Positions 1-10,568 of a DNA stretch of 64,000 bases are shown here, one piece after another. Every line of letters begins with the position of its first letter. Position 1 is the stretch's first letter. Location of the stretch: NCBI GenBank assembly GCA_023512835.1, contig CM042090.1, positions 50,574,996 through 50,638,995 of the forward strand, in the 5' to 3' direction. The translations under genes and the position numbers were made by a program. Origin of the DNA: Taxillus chinensis (Eukaryota > Streptophyta > Magnoliopsida > Santalales > Loranthaceae). Below the pieces are notes generated by a model. That model did no database searches. It saw nothing but the letters and a program-made list of their open reading frames with translations, and was not told the origin of the DNA.

Positions 1-869
1 GATAAGTGCGCCAACTCTTCAATGCAAAGATCACTCGAGCTAGCTCCAAATCGTGCGTGGGGTAATTTTTCTCATGGGTCCTCAATTGACGGGAACCATA
101 AGCAATAACCCGTCCTTCCTGCATAAGTACACAACCCAGACCAACATTTGAGGCATCGCAATAGACCTCATAGGGTACACCCTCCTGTGGGAGGACCAGG
201 ATAGGTGCTGAAGTCAATCTGGCCTTCAACTGACTAAAAGCATTCTCACAGGCATCCGACCAGACAAATCGTACTCCCTTTCGGGTCAAGCTAGTCATCG
301 GTGCAGCTAAATGGGAGAAGTCCTTCACAAATCTCCTGTAATAACCGGCCAACCCCGAAAAACTCCGAATCTCAAAAACATTCGTTGGCCGCTTCCAAGA
401 CATCACGCCTCAATCTTGCCAGGATCTACTTGTGATACCCTCCGATGATACCACGTGCCCTAAGAACTTCACCCTCTCGCAACCAAAAGTCACACTTCGT
501 GAATTTTGCGTATAGCCTATGGTCCCTCAACGTCTGCAACACCACATGTAAGTGCTCTTCATGCTTAATCGCTGTCCGGGAATAAATCAAGATATCATCT
601 ATAAAGACCACCACGAACTGATCAAGGTAAGGTGTAAAGATCTGGTTCATCAATCCCATAAACACCGCTGGGGCATTTGTGAGCCCAAAGGGCATCACTA
701 ACCACTCATAATGGCCATATCTGCAATCGAAGGCCGTCTTCGGGATGTCCGACTCCCGCACACGCAATCGATGGTATCCGGATCTCAAATCAATCTTGGA
801 AAACCAACGGGCACCCCCGAACCGGTCAAACAAATCATCGATCCTCGGTAGTGGGTATCTGTTCTTCAT
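1..869 (-). pseudogene. Element A reverse transcriptase and start of RNase H, frameshifted and truncated
   Basis: Reverse transcriptase copying element RNA into DNA, followed by the RNase H that removes the RNA strand. The open part at 426-869 has the Ty3 RT core: [37 protein letters not shown] and the catalytic FIDDILIYS. The frame is lost near 425. The next frame, 1-425, still encodes the RT connection ([10 protein letters not shown]) and RNase H motifs ([24 protein letters not shown]), including the catalytic Asp and Glu. The window edge cuts it before RNase H ends, so the integrase is not visible. It joins the upstream piece through a frameshift near 866. Confidence 0.88.
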
Positions 870-1647
870 GTCACCTGGTTCAACCGTCGGTAGTCAATAC
901 ACAACCGGAGCGAACCATCCGCCTTTTTGGCGAATAACACCGGAGCACTCCAAGGCGAACTACTTCGTCTAATAAAACCACGCGCCAAAAGATCGTCAAT
1001 CTGCCTCTTGAGCTCTCGAAGCTCAACTGGTGCCATCCTGTAAGCTGCCAATCTGATAGGTGTCGTCCCTGGTAGTAACTCAATCGAAAAGTCCACCTCT
1101 CTCTCTGGTGGTAATTCAACCAAGTCCTCGGGAAATACATCAGAAAACTGATTCACCACCTTAGGTAACACCACTTTACCCTCCTGCTGGGGATCAACTA
1201 GAGTTAGTCTGGCTAACTGATGAGTTACGTCACCCCATCCTTGCTTCAAAGGCCCCAATTTGCACGCATCATCTGACCACTCACCCATGAAGGTGCCTCG
1301 AGTACCCTCAGGTGTGAGGAAGGTCACTCGTCGTCTATAACACTCAATCACTGCCTCCACACGGGTCAACCAGGTCCCATACCCAAAATCACATCAAATG
1401 CATCAAAGTGCATCACATAAAGGTTATACCGGAGGTCGACACCTCCTAGAGTAACCTCACATCCCGAACAGACCCTATTGATCACCACCAGGCCCCCAAC
1501 GGGTGTATCAACCACCAGGGGCTGATCAACAGTAGTACAATCCAACTCTAATCCCTCAACAGTTGAGTGTGCAATAAAAGAATGTGTAGCACCAGTGTCA
1601 ATCAAGACAGTACAAATAGTGCGTGAAACCAAAATCGTACCTCTCAC
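866..1647 (-). pseudogene. Element A aspartic protease and RT N-terminus, frameshifted
   Basis: The protease matures the Gag-Pol polyprotein. Frame 1366-1647 has the retropepsin active site DTGATHSF, followed by flap-like segments and a C-terminal VILGM motif after which the frame is lost (homologues read GMDWL). The next frame, 866-1369, continues with [10 protein letters not shown], the linker [16 protein letters not shown] and the start of RT ([27 protein letters not shown]). Two frame changes inside one polyprotein mean this copy cannot be translated as a unit. No alternative identity is likely. Confidence 0.87.
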
Positions 1648-1671
1648 AAGCCTGGCCCTTGTCTCGCCTCG

Positions 1672-3015
1672 TCAACCGGTGGAACTTCTACCTCTCTCGT
1701 CGGTGATAGCATAGTTCCTCCCCTTCTGCACACTACCGCTGGCCTGACTCGTCATAGCTCGATCATTCTGTCCCTTCTGAGCCTGGGCCTCCCGCTGAGG
1801 CTGCTGAGTAGCAGGCCGTCCCTGTACCGACTGCCCTGACTGAGCTGGTCTCTGATATGGAGCACCGCTCCTCTGACCCTGGTCACGAGGTCGATGTGGC
1901 CCCGCAACACTAGCTGAGCTGGCAGAAGGACACTCTCCTATCCTGTGTCCTAGTCCCCCACATCGAAAGCACTTGAGTGGGTTGCCATTTTTCCGCCTAC
2001 AATCCACCTCCTTGTGTCCCCGAAGTCCACAAGATCGACATGTCCCTGAAAACCGTGAGGTAGAACCGCTGCCCGAGTTCCCCATATGTGAGAATTTGGG
2101 CACCGGCCTCTTGTCCCCCTGTCCCTCGGGTCGCTCCTCTCTTGGCCTCTTTTGGTTAGGCCCCGATGAGCTCCCTGGTTTCGAGTCCTGATCCGGTTTA
2201 AGTCCCGTTCTCCAATAAGTGCTTTGTTGACCGCGTCCACCGTACGTGGTCAACTCCATCATGTTTAATCCCCTCCTGAGTGATGGTCTCGGCCCATCTA
2301 TGAAATCCTGGGTCTTATTAGCCTCAACCCTCCATGACTGGGGCAAATCTCCCTAACTCGGTGAAAGCGGTGACATACTCGTCACGGTCCGACCGCCCTG
2401 CGCTCCAAAGTGTATAATACTCCCGTTGCCTTGTCTTCCGCACGGAGCGAGGGAAATACTCGTGTAGAAGAGCTCCACGAAGTCCTCCCATGCCATCGGG
2501 CTCTCGTGAACATGCTTCACGGGTCCCCACCACCTACGGGCCCCACCTATCAGGAAATGTGTGGCTAAGCGGACCTTAGCCTCTTCGGGCACCTGGATCG
2601 GCTCAAAGATGTCTTCTGTCCATTTGACCCATTCCTCGGCCTCATCAGGTCTCGTATTTGCCTCAAACTTCGTCGGTTTCCGTTTCAAGAACCGACTCAC
2701 CCAGCCGATCGGTCTGCAGCGGAACCATCGTGACCTGCGGGCCGACTCACCTCTAAAACCTCCCGCCGCTTTCCTCTGTTGAGGCCGCTGTTGCCTCCTC
2801 GGTTCCTCCTGCATCACTTCTCTGGCCACTTCCCTCATGGTACCCTGCATGGCACCCTGGATTTGGCTCAATATTTGAGCCCCAATCTGAGCAAAGAATG
2901 TCCGAACCCAAGGCGTGTCTTGGAGAACTCTGTTCTCCTTGTGATTCAGACCGAATGGACGGTTCCTCTTGTGGACCTTGAGCCCTAGTCTTGGGTGCCA
3001 TTCTGTCCAACACAT
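1672..3015 (-). pseudogene. Element A Gag with two zinc knuckles, frameshifted
   Basis: Capsid/nucleocapsid protein that packages element RNA. The N-terminal half (2353-3015) has the plant Ty3 Gag core (KFEANTRPDEAEEWVKWTEDIF, then ATHFLIGGARRWW). Frame is lost near 2400, bridged by another frame at 2324-2533 (SDRDEYVTAFTELGRFAP) and regained at 1672-2346. The C-terminal half carries two CX2CX4HX4C zinc knuckles (CRSCGLRGHKEVDC and CFRCGGLGHRIGEC) followed by a Gln/Pro-rich tail. The true start is uncertain: APKTRAQGPQEE after the ATG near 3001 looks the more natural beginning. Confidence 0.87.
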
Positions 3016-3440
3016 ATCAACAATCTATTAACTATTGCATACTAGTCAAACCACCAAATTAACAATGAGGTTCCAAGCCTCTCATCCACACACATCACAA
3101 TAGGTTGTTATTCACTTAGGCTTCCTAAGTTTAAACCAACTTAATAGCATTTTCAATCAAGCAGAACCAGTCACCAAGGAAAAATCAAATCACAAACATT
3201 CAATAATACAACCAACACAAACACGTCATCGAATAACATCATCAAATCATTTCTAGTGCCTAGATATGCAAAATCGGTTGCGACTGTATGCACCCAACCC
3301 AAATGCTTCCTAAGATGATCTGACGGACCCTTAGTCAACCCAGAACACATATAAGGACTGCGTTGATCAGGCGCCCTCCCTATAGTCTTCCAAGCTTCTA
3401 AGTGTCTATCAATCACCCCTCACTAACCTAGGTCTACTAA
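3016..3440 (-). other. Element A untranslated leader between PBS and gag
   Basis: AT-rich stretch of about 425 bases between the primer-binding site and gag. I see no reading frame with family similarity and no repeat in it. Its place matches the 5' leader of element B (44600-46496), which is similarly non-coding. Confidence 0.6.
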
Positions 3441-3458
3441 ACCATGCTCTGATACCAA
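3441..3458 (-). other. Primer-binding site of element A (initiator tRNA-Met)
   Basis: The minus strand reads TTGGTATCAGAGCATGGT, containing TGGTATCAGAGC, complementary to the 3' end of plant initiator tRNA-Met. It lies two bases downstream of the LTR end at 3461, the standard position. This fixes the element's orientation. Confidence 0.92.
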
Positions 3459-3648
3459 CTTGTCACGCCCCCAAATTCTGAGCACACAGAATCAGGAACG
3501 CGACGTCCCCACGCCCACTCCAGGGGTCGAGGGGTTGGAGACTGATCCATTGCTGAACAATACTACAACGGGGGTAGCATTGTACTTACCGGTGGTCCAG
3601 ACACAACGTGCAAACGACCAATAATTATATCAGTGCAATCAATATTAC

Positions 3649-5367
3649 TGTAAAGACTCGTATTTGGGTAGTTTTGAGAGATAGTCATTCTATGGGAATA
3701 TAACTATCTGGACGGTAGTGTAGCCGTCGATGCGAGCATTTTGACTGTACTTGGGCCCGATTTCGAGTCAGGGCCCCGTTTGACCCGATTGTTGACTTTT
3801 TGGGGTTTATTGGTTGACTTTGCGTTTGAGCAGTCATTTGAGTGTGATAATATCTGAACAATGTTGTGCTCGTTATTTCGAGCGTTTTGACAGTAATTTG
3901 ACTCAATTTGGAGTTCGTGACTAAGTGAACAGTGTTTTTCCGGGACTAAGTGAACAGTGTTTCCGGGCTAAGTGAATAGTGTTTCCGGGACTAAGTGAAC
4001 AGTGTTTTTCCGGGACTAAGTGAACAGTGTTTCCGGGACTAAGTGAACAGTGTTTTTCCGGATCAGTAGTCCGGAGGAGTTAGTCCGGATCAGTAGTCCG
4101 GAGTAGTTAGTCCGGAGGAGTTAGTCCGGATCGATGTCCGGAGAAATCGGTCCATGACATCAAATCCGTAGGAGTGAAACAGTGTTCATTGCCCGGTGCA
4201 ACCGCATCGCACTGGACATTTACATTGTAAACCATTATGCCTAAGTATATGCTTAAGTTACAATGTAAATAACGAAATACCCCCCATTTGGATTCAAAGA
4301 AAAATACTAGAAAAATTAATTCCCACTATTTCAAAATGTGAAAATTGGGTTTTAGTGTAAAATCTCGGAAAAACCCAAAAGTTCGTAGTGGTGAATTTTT
4401 GGAAAGTGGGGTTAGACATCTCGGAAAAATCCCCAAAAATCAGATTATCTTATTTATGATAAGGGAACCCAATGCCGGGACTTTTAATTTCAAGAAAATA
4501 GGCTGCTATGAGTACTTCCTTCATAAATCAAGGGTTGAGGATTTACTTGTGAAGACCGGCTACAATTCTAAAGGAAATGTTGAGAATGACATGCCATACT
4601 AATGTTAGTATGTTGATGTGAGGTATTGGGGCATGGACTCCGTGACTTGTTTGGGTTCTCACCGTGATGCACCGATGGTGCTTTGTGGTTGACGTGGCAG
4701 GCATATGAACCGATGGCGGGCCTGTGTGGCGACCTGGCCGGGCATATTGCGCGTGGACAGGCTAAGGCCTGAGTTGAGCCGTTGAGCTCGTGGAGCTAGG
4801 GCTGAGTGCCCTGAGCTGGGATCCCATGGAGGATCGTGGACAAGTTGTCCTGATGTTTGTTGCAGTGAGTCCCGATGATTGTACACACTACACGGTGCAC
4901 GAGTACACCGAGCATATAGTATAGACTTATATGTGTTGCATGATGTGGAGTGTTAGGGTCACCTACTGAGCTTGTCGCTCACCCCTACTTGTTGCTTACC
5001 CTTTTCAGGTGTGACCCGAGACTAGTGGAGGACTTTCTTCCAGGAGGACGCCCACTACTCGATGTATGATACGATTATATTCGTATTGTTTTATGTGATA
5101 TCCCGGACATGGGTCCGTGGACGATTGTATTTGCATACTTGTATGATGTGATGTCTGTATGATTGTTTGACTCTTTGTATGCATGATGATATATGGGAAA
5201 GTACAGGGATTACCCTTGATGTATGATCGTACAGGGTTGCATATTTGAGACAGCACCCGCGGTGTAGTCTCTATTGGTGCTAGTCACCAACCCCTTGACC
5301 TTTCGGGTGCGGGCAAGGGGAAGTCATGTACCCGGTTCCGGGTTCCCTGGAATTCGGGGGCGTGACA
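3649..5367 (+). repeat. Solo LTR, chromovirus-type, TSD ATTAC
   Basis: A plus-sense LTR beginning TGTAAAGACTCG and ending AATTCGGGGGCGTGACA, flanked by perfect 5-bp duplications ATTAC (3644-3648 and 5368-5372), with no internal sequence. The 3' half has the chromovirus signature of a CACCTACTGAGC...CTCACCCCTAC block followed by CCTTTTCAGG. It is inserted in element A's LTR in the opposite orientation. Its 5' half carries a 24-27 bp minisatellite. Such solo LTRs are left by recombination between the two LTRs of an element. Confidence 0.93.
3918..4150 (+). repeat. Minisatellite in the solo LTR
   Basis: About six copies of a 24-27 bp unit reading roughly GGACTAAGTGAACAGTGTTTTTCC, followed to about 4150 by shorter related units with the core AGTCCGGA (AGTCCGGATCAGT, AGTCCGGAGGAGT). 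Copies differ mainly in the length of the T run. Confidence 0.9.
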
Positions 5368-6107
5368 ATTACTGAATTTAATCAACACCACAAACACAGG
5401 TAGCAAGGTCCAGTTATCCAAGTTTATACAACTGTCACGGACCCAAGTCCGGAAATAAAATAAATAAATAGATACCAAGTTCATAAAAGGAATCCTAAAG
5501 ATGTCCCAACCTGATCTGCTATGGCTCCACCGGCTACTCCCTACAACCTGTAGAAAAATAGAGATAAAGTAGGGTGAGCACGGACGCCCAGTAGGTGACT
5601 CCCATACTCGCTACCAACACACATAAAATCCTATGTCTATATGAACAGTGTATGCTTGTGCCTGTGTAGTGTCACATCTATCTCAATAAAATTTTCACAA
5701 CATACATAGAACATCCACACTTTTAGATCATCAATAGCTCACAGCGGCAACCATGCCGTTCACGAGATCTCCGCTACCATCTCCGGATATTCGAAACACA
5801 AACTGACAGCCATATGTGGGACCTGTGGTATCCCGATGATAACCTGCCTCATATGGGACCTGGGTTACCAGCCACAAAGGGGACCCGCGGCCTCTTGCCA
5901 GCCCTCTGTGGGACCCGCAGTTACCCAACCAATTTTCATTTCAAAACCCACACCAAATTATCACATGTCCACATACGCAATTCATAAACACCAATTTAAT
6001 CACGTCCACACATAATCATTAAACAAAGTTTCCAATAGTCACAACTCGCTACTACAGCCTTTCGAGCACTAAGATTTCCGACCTAGCACTATCTGATTGC
6101 AAACGAC

Positions 6108-6247
6108 AGTAATATATATATATATACATATGTATATATATATGTATATATACCCATCCGACAAAATAATATTAATTACAATTATTCTCCTTCATTTAAA
6201 AAAATATTTTTTACAAATTACATCTACATATATATATATAAACATCC

Positions 6248-6292
<45 letters not shown>
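6108..6292. repeat. (TA)n microsatellites inside element A's LTR
   Basis: Two alternating TA tracts, about 6110-6155 (with interruptions) and about 6225-6291 (long and nearly pure), separated by AT-rich DNA. Reading frames here encode only Tyr/Ile repeats and are not genes. The tracts fall inside the possible leader intron, which may explain why that interval is longer in A than in the other LTRs. Confidence 0.92.
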
Positions 6293-6294
<2 letters not shown>

Positions 6295-7748
6295 CAAAAT
6301 TTTAAACATGGACCGACCCACAAGGGGTCGGCCCAACACGCCCCACGCCAGCCCACTAGGGTTGGCGAGGGTCCAGGGAGAAACAGCATGGGGCACTGCC
6401 GCCCCATCTCTCTCTACGTCAGCCGTGGCGCACCGGACGAACCAGGGAGGGGAAAGAAAAAAAAACGTTTTTTTGACGCCGTCGTCTCCTTTCCGACACG
6501 CTAGCATGGCTCAAAAATCAGGCCTGCCGCCGTCCTCTTCATGATCTACACGGCGGACGGCCGATTCGCGGCGCGCGGTCAACCCTCTGGGACAGCAGTG
6601 ATGCCGCCGCCTCTATCTCGCCGTACAGGATGACGCTCGCCGTCACCACACCGGACGGCGTCGGCTGCTGCTGCTTCAACTCCTCCATCAACTCCGCGCG
6701 GCGCAAGAAGACACTTGGGCAGTGCCGACGCTGCTATCCGTCCTTCGCTCATAACCCCGGCAACGCACGCAAGACGACGGTGGCTATATGTAACGTATTT
6801 TGTTATATGTAATTGTTTACCTATTTAGTCGTACATGTACATATAACGATCTCGCCCACATAAACTCTTGTTCCCGCAACATGAGAAATCAAGAAACAAG
6901 AAGCAACAATGGAATCACCTACCTGAATCAAACTCGGAAGGTCAAGAACACGAAATCTTCAACACCGTCTGTCTCTCTCTCTCTCCAACGGACACTCGTG
7001 CACACGCAACGAAAGTAGGGTTTAACCCTAGTTTTCCCCCCTATTTATACCCATATAAATCTATATATTAATAGATTTATAATATTAATAATAGTAATAA
7101 TCAATAATAATAATAATTTGATTAATAATCATGATAATTAATAATAATAGCTAATATTCGTAAATAAGGTATTAACGTCACAATAACTATAAACTTAAAA
7201 AAAAATATTAAAATAATCATAATAGTATTAACATAACGCATGCCAATAAACTCCAAATATTTTAATAGTAATTATACCTTAACACACGTCACCTAGGTAC
7301 GAGTCTTTACAGTTTGTTTTTCATTATGGCCTCCTGGTGCTTGCTGTAAGGGTGAGGTCTACATCTGGGGTGTCGCGGGTTACTGTTGGGGTACCGTTAA
7401 TTGGGGAGTGTTGGTTCTATTGTGACGCGCGTAGGCTAATGGTGTTGGCCTTGTTCGGTTGTTGGGGTCTTAGCGAATTTGTGGGAGGTTTCTCGACCTC
7501 ATTGTTGTCCGACTTGCTCACATGAGTTGTTGTCAGCGCGCTACTTAACTACGCTCTAGTTCTTGATATGCTCTTGCGTGTTACGCTAGTGTTGGCTAAA
7601 TGGAGGTACTCCTTTGGAGCATACTAACAATGTTATTATTTGTTAATGCATTTTGTATTGCTTTGATCTCATTGTGGTGTTTGCAATTGGGTTTCTCTTT
7701 TCGAGGACGAAAAGTCCAAAGGTGGGAAGGTTGTGAGGGAACTTCCAA

Positions 7749-7845
7749 CGGATGTGTTTGTATGGTGTTGGCGGATGGGCAGTGGAACATTAAATGACGG
7801 ATGTGTTTGTATGGTGTTAGCGGATGGGCAGTGGAACATTAAATG
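7749..7845 (+). repeat. Tandem duplication, 49-bp period
   Basis: Two adjacent copies of a unit starting CGGATGTGTTTGTATGG (7749 and 7798) and ending CATTAAATG, differing at one base inside the unit (GTTGGCGG versus GTTAGCGG). It lies in non-coding DNA of element G. Confidence 0.9.
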
Positions 7846-8076
7846 TGCAGTAGTGTTTGTGCTGTGAGTTAATCTGTGACCGAGGTGATTTGTTAAACGT
7901 GTTGGGGATGGGAGTATATGTCTCACACCGTCTTGCTATGTAATTACTTCGACACGTGTTATGTGTGTTTTTGTGTGATATCTTCAGTCGCAGGTATGTG
8001 GATGGTTGTGGGCAAGGTGCATCAGCTTGTGCGTTATGGAAGGTGTGTTGTCTTTTCGAGGACGGCATGTCCTGCG

Positions 8077-8148
8077 AAGGAGACATGGGAACGTAAGTCC
8101 GTGATGCGTGAGCAGCACCCGGAATTGTTCGATGACGAACAATCTTAA
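8077..8148 (+). pseudogene. Element G: C-terminal tail of Pol (chromodomain end)
   Basis: A short in-frame remnant reading KETWERKSVMREQHPELF followed by DDEQS and a stop. It matches the end of element B's chromodomain (ETWECESVMREQHPELFEDEQS). In chromoviruses this domain follows integrase and is thought to steer integration to heterochromatin. Upstream similarity stops near 8077, so the rest of the domain is missing or scrambled. Confidence 0.8.
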
Positions 8149-8452
8149 GCGTGGGAGGTGGCTGTTGGCCAAGGGATAGTGATGTGTTTTCTTGTGATGT
8201 GTTTTCTTGTATTAGTTGGTGTATTTGTGTTGTCTTTTAAAGACATGTGTTCTTATTTGAGATGTGTATTCGTGACATGCGGACATGTGTTATATGTATT
8301 ATTGGGGTTATGGATTATGGTGGTACTGTTATGTGCTGTTGTGTTGTGTGTGGTGTATGACCCATTTGGGTGTTGTGGCTCGCCGTGTGTCAAATGGGTA
8401 GCTTGTGTTTGTTTTCCTCTTATGTCATTTCTTTTCGAGGATGAAAAGTCTT

Positions 8453-8465
8453 AAGGGGGAGAGGA
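8453..8465 (+). other. Polypurine tract of element G
   Basis: AAGGGGGAGAGGA directly before the LTR start TGTAAGGACCC. The same purine tract, reverse-complemented, sits beside the 3' LTR of element B (39584-39596). It primes plus-strand synthesis in LTR elements. Confidence 0.88.
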
Positions 8466-8554
8466 TGTAAGGACCCGTACCTTGAGTTAGTCAGTTTTGC
8501 CTCCTGAGTAGAGTTTTTCTAGATTTTGACCTAGTAAATGGACTCCAATGAATT

Positions 8555-8767
8555 CACGTGCAAAAGGAAAGATGCTTAGAATGATGTCCTCTATCTACCA
8601 CAGAAGTTTCAGGCCAAATGGACATGTATGTGAGGTGCACGTGATATGGGTCCAATTCACGTGCAAGTGTGGTTGTCTTCTAAATGATGCAAGGAGGCTA
8701 GGGGTGAAGTTTGAGAGCATTTGGAGTGCATATGGAGTTGCACGTGAATTGGGGAATTCACGTGCAA
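8555..8767 (+). promoter_or_regulatory. Cluster of five G-boxes (CACGTG) with a hairpin
   Basis: CACGTG occurs at 8555, 8638, 8658, 8741 and 8759. The last two lie in a perfect 13-bp inverted repeat, TTGCACGTGAATT (8738-8750) and its complement (8755-8767), with loop GGGG. The same five are kept in the solo LTR at 23680-23889. CACGTG is the plant G-box bound by bHLH and bZIP factors. A role in LTR transcription is inference. Confidence 0.7.
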
Positions 8768-8896
8768 ATTGGCGTGCAAGCATATTTTTGCATGGTTCCC
8801 TTGGTTTTGACATTCTAAGGAACTTTCTCCAAAGGACCATGTTGAAATTCTGAGTATTTTGGCCCATATGGGTGCGGAAAGGTGCTAACTTGTGTG

Positions 8897-8973
8897 ATCA
8901 AAACTACGTCGTTTTGATGCTGGGATTCACTTAATCAAAACTACGTCGTTTTGATGTTGTGTTGTCTATATAA
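8897..8973 (+). promoter_or_regulatory. LTR core promoter: duplicated palindrome and TATA box
   Basis: Two copies (8897-8918 and 8934-8955) of a 22-bp near-palindrome with arms ATCAAAAC and GTTTTGAT around TACGTC, then TATATAA at 8967-8973. The arrangement repeats in the LTRs at 10281, 23589, 37641 and 46517. The TATA position and the following (GA)n leader suggest transcription starts near 9000. Confidence 0.75.
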
Positions 8974-9570
8974 GGAGGAGAAGCCCTCTGTTTTAGGTTT
9001 AGGGTTCTCTTCAGCTGCTGCAGCCGTCGTAGAGAGAGAGAGAGCTAGAGAGAGAGAAGGAAGGGGAGTTGTTTGTTCGTTCCTGGAGCATCTTGCGTGG
9101 GGAGGACGGCGTTTAGCGAGGGAGCAAGGAAGATCTGTTTTAAGGTAGGGATTCTGTTCTTCCTAAATCCTCCTCCTGTCCTAGGGTCCTAGGCGAATAT
9201 GAGTTATATCTCGTTATATTATTTATATGTAAATTCATATAGGTGTGACCTCTTATATGAATGTTGGCCTTCAATGGCGATTGTGGTGTTTCTGGTGTTT
9301 GTGTGATGCATGAAAAGTGTTTGATAAAATGCCTGTATGACATGCCTGCTACATGTTTGATGAAATGCCTGTGTGAACTTAGCTGTGTGTATATGCCCAT
9401 TAAGTGTTTGGTAATATGTCCGTGTGACTGGACTTGTGGTTTAGTGTATGTATGTATGCTGGATGTTTGCTCTACGGCCTGAATGGTTGGGTTTGTGCGC
9501 TTGTGAACGGGTGCACACCAAGTGTTTGGTTGTATGCTTGAGTGACCATGTGTGTTGTGTGCTTGACTGT

Positions 9571-9763
9571 GGTATCTGGCCTGAAGAGGCGGTTAAAGAA
9601 CTTGACCTGAAGAGGCGGTTAAATCACTTGGCCTGAAGAGGCGGTTAAATCACTTGGCCTGAAGAGGCGGTTAAATCACTTGGCCTGAAGAGGCGGTTAA
9701 ATCACTTGGCCTGAAGAGGCGGTTAAATAACTTGGCCTGAAGAGGCGGTTAAATCACTTGTGG
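9571..9763 (+). repeat. 26-bp minisatellite in element G's LTR
   Basis: About seven tandem copies of a 26-bp unit beginning CCTGAAGAGGCGGTTAAAT. Four to five copies of the same unit, reverse-complemented, lie at the same place in both LTRs of element B (about 38145-38250 and 47020-47155), so the repeat predates the split of these families. Confidence 0.93.
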
Positions 9764-10280
9764 TTAAAGTGTTAGCCTTGTGTGGCAGTGGAAGATTGTA
9801 AATTGTTGATGTGGTTGTTATTATGTCTGTTGAAATTATTGTATCACGACACTGCACTTGTACACATGGCATGTAGATGCTAGGAACATGGGATGGGTTG
9901 GGGAGACATGATCCCTACTGAGCTGTGGTTGCTCACCCCTCCTACTGTGTTTGTTTGTTTTCCAGGGACTTACAGGCGTTAGGTGGATACACCAAGGTGG
10001 AAGACCCTCTCCACTTTATTGTTCATTTCAGTAATGTACTTTTATGATTTATGTAACCCCAGGGAGGGGAATGTACTAAGGGATTGAACTGTAATCAGGG
10101 ACTTGGTTGTTTTGTGAACCTTTGATGTTTTGGAATTAAATAAAGATGTGGCTTATTTGATTTATTGTAATTGTTAGACTTGCTTGTGTGGCATCCAATA
10201 ATCCAACCCCATTGCCCTCCGTGTGGGTGAATGGGGAGTCACGTACCGGTTTCCTCGGGTTGGAAATCCGGGGCGTGATA

Positions 10281-10534
10281 TGCAGGCATGTTTTTGCATG
10301 GTTACCTTGGTTTTGTCATTCTAATCATCTTTTCCCAAAGGACCATGTTGGAATTGTGAATATTTTGGTGTGTATGGATGTGGGAAGGTCATAACTTGTT
10401 CCATCAAAACTACGTCGTTTTGATGTTGGAATTCACTTAATCAAAACTACGTCGTATTGATGTTGTGTTGTCTATATAAGGAGGAGAAGCCCCTCTGTTT
10501 TAGGTTTAGGGTTTGTTGCTCCACCAGCCGTCGC

Positions 10535-10568
<34 letters not shown>

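Larger units (their letters stand above)
1..7311 (-). mobile_element. Element A: Ty3/gypsy chromovirus-type retrotransposon, 3' part off-window
   Basis: Minus-strand element reading from its 5' LTR (right) through PBS, gag, protease and reverse transcriptase to the window edge. RNase H is entered and then cut off. The gene order (gag, protease, RT, RNase H), the tRNA-iMet PBS and close similarity to element B place it in the Ty3/gypsy chromoviruses, probably Tekay/Del. The chromodomain end that would settle this lies outside. The right flank is GTTTG (7312-7316), and its partner duplication would be off-window. A sits in the 3' internal region of plus-strand chromovirus G. Confidence 0.9.
3461..7311 (-). 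repeat. 5' LTR of element A, split by a solo LTR
   Basis: In the minus sense the LTR starts TGTAAAGACTCGTACC at 7311 and ends GGGGGCGTGACA at 3461, next to the PBS. Without the nested insertion (3649-5367 plus one ATTAC) it is about 2127 bp. A TATAAATAG box lies near 7045 on the minus strand, followed by a (GA)n-rich leader. A possible splice donor (CAG then GTAGGTG, first intron base 6922) and acceptor (TTTTTCTACAG, last intron base 5548) are at positions matching the other chromovirus LTRs. It also holds GC-rich DNA at 6300-6790 and (TA)n tracts. The short ORFs here show no family similarity. Confidence 0.85.
7312..10280 (+). mobile_element. Element G: 3' end of a chromovirus (Tekay type)
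   Basis: Plus-strand remnant: end of pol, 3' untranslated region, polypurine tract and 3' LTR. The part 7312-8076 is non-coding here. It contains a hairpin motif CTTTTCGAGGACGAAAAG (7697-7714), a 49-bp duplication, and text resembling the 3' untranslated region, so it appears rearranged. From 8149 to 8452 it aligns by eye with the 3' untranslated region of element B. Element A is inserted at its left side, and the rest of G lies off-window. The right flank TGCAG (10281-10285) would be its target duplication. Confidence 0.8.
8466..10280 (+). repeat. 3' LTR of element G
   Basis: Starts TGTAAGGACCCGTACC and ends GGGGCGTGATA; the last dinucleotide is TA where CA is expected, which one transition would explain. 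It is homologous to the solo LTR at 23589-25549. Order of parts: CACGTG cluster (8555-8767), two palindromes (8897-8955), TATATAA (8967-8973), (GA)n leader, donor-like AAG-GTAGGG (GT at 9145), 26-bp minisatellite, acceptor-like TTTGTTTTCCAG (AG ends 9965), and a U5-like tail. The short ORFs inside have no family match. Confidence 0.9.

Noticed and set aside
3461..5367. A single LTR with 18-bp terminal inverted repeats (TGTCACGCCCCC...GGGGGCGTGACA)
   Set aside because: A separate LTR start, TGTAAAGACTCG, at 3649 with ATTAC duplications shows a plus-sense solo LTR inside element A's minus-sense LTR. The inverted ends are the matching 3' ends of two oppositely oriented LTRs.
6097..6544. Tyr/Ile repeat open frames
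   Set aside because: Encoded by the TA microsatellite inside an LTR.
6630..6812. A 60-codon Cys-containing open frame in GC-rich DNA
   Set aside because: Lies within element A's LTR leader region; no homologous frame in related LTRs and no recognisable domain.
5433..7311. A separate LTR beginning TGTCACGGACCC
   Set aside because: No target duplication or PBS at 5433. The text fits as the continuation of element A's LTR once the solo LTR is removed.
9571..9763. CRISPR-like array of regular repeats
   Set aside because: A 26-bp tandem minisatellite without spacers, in a plant LTR.
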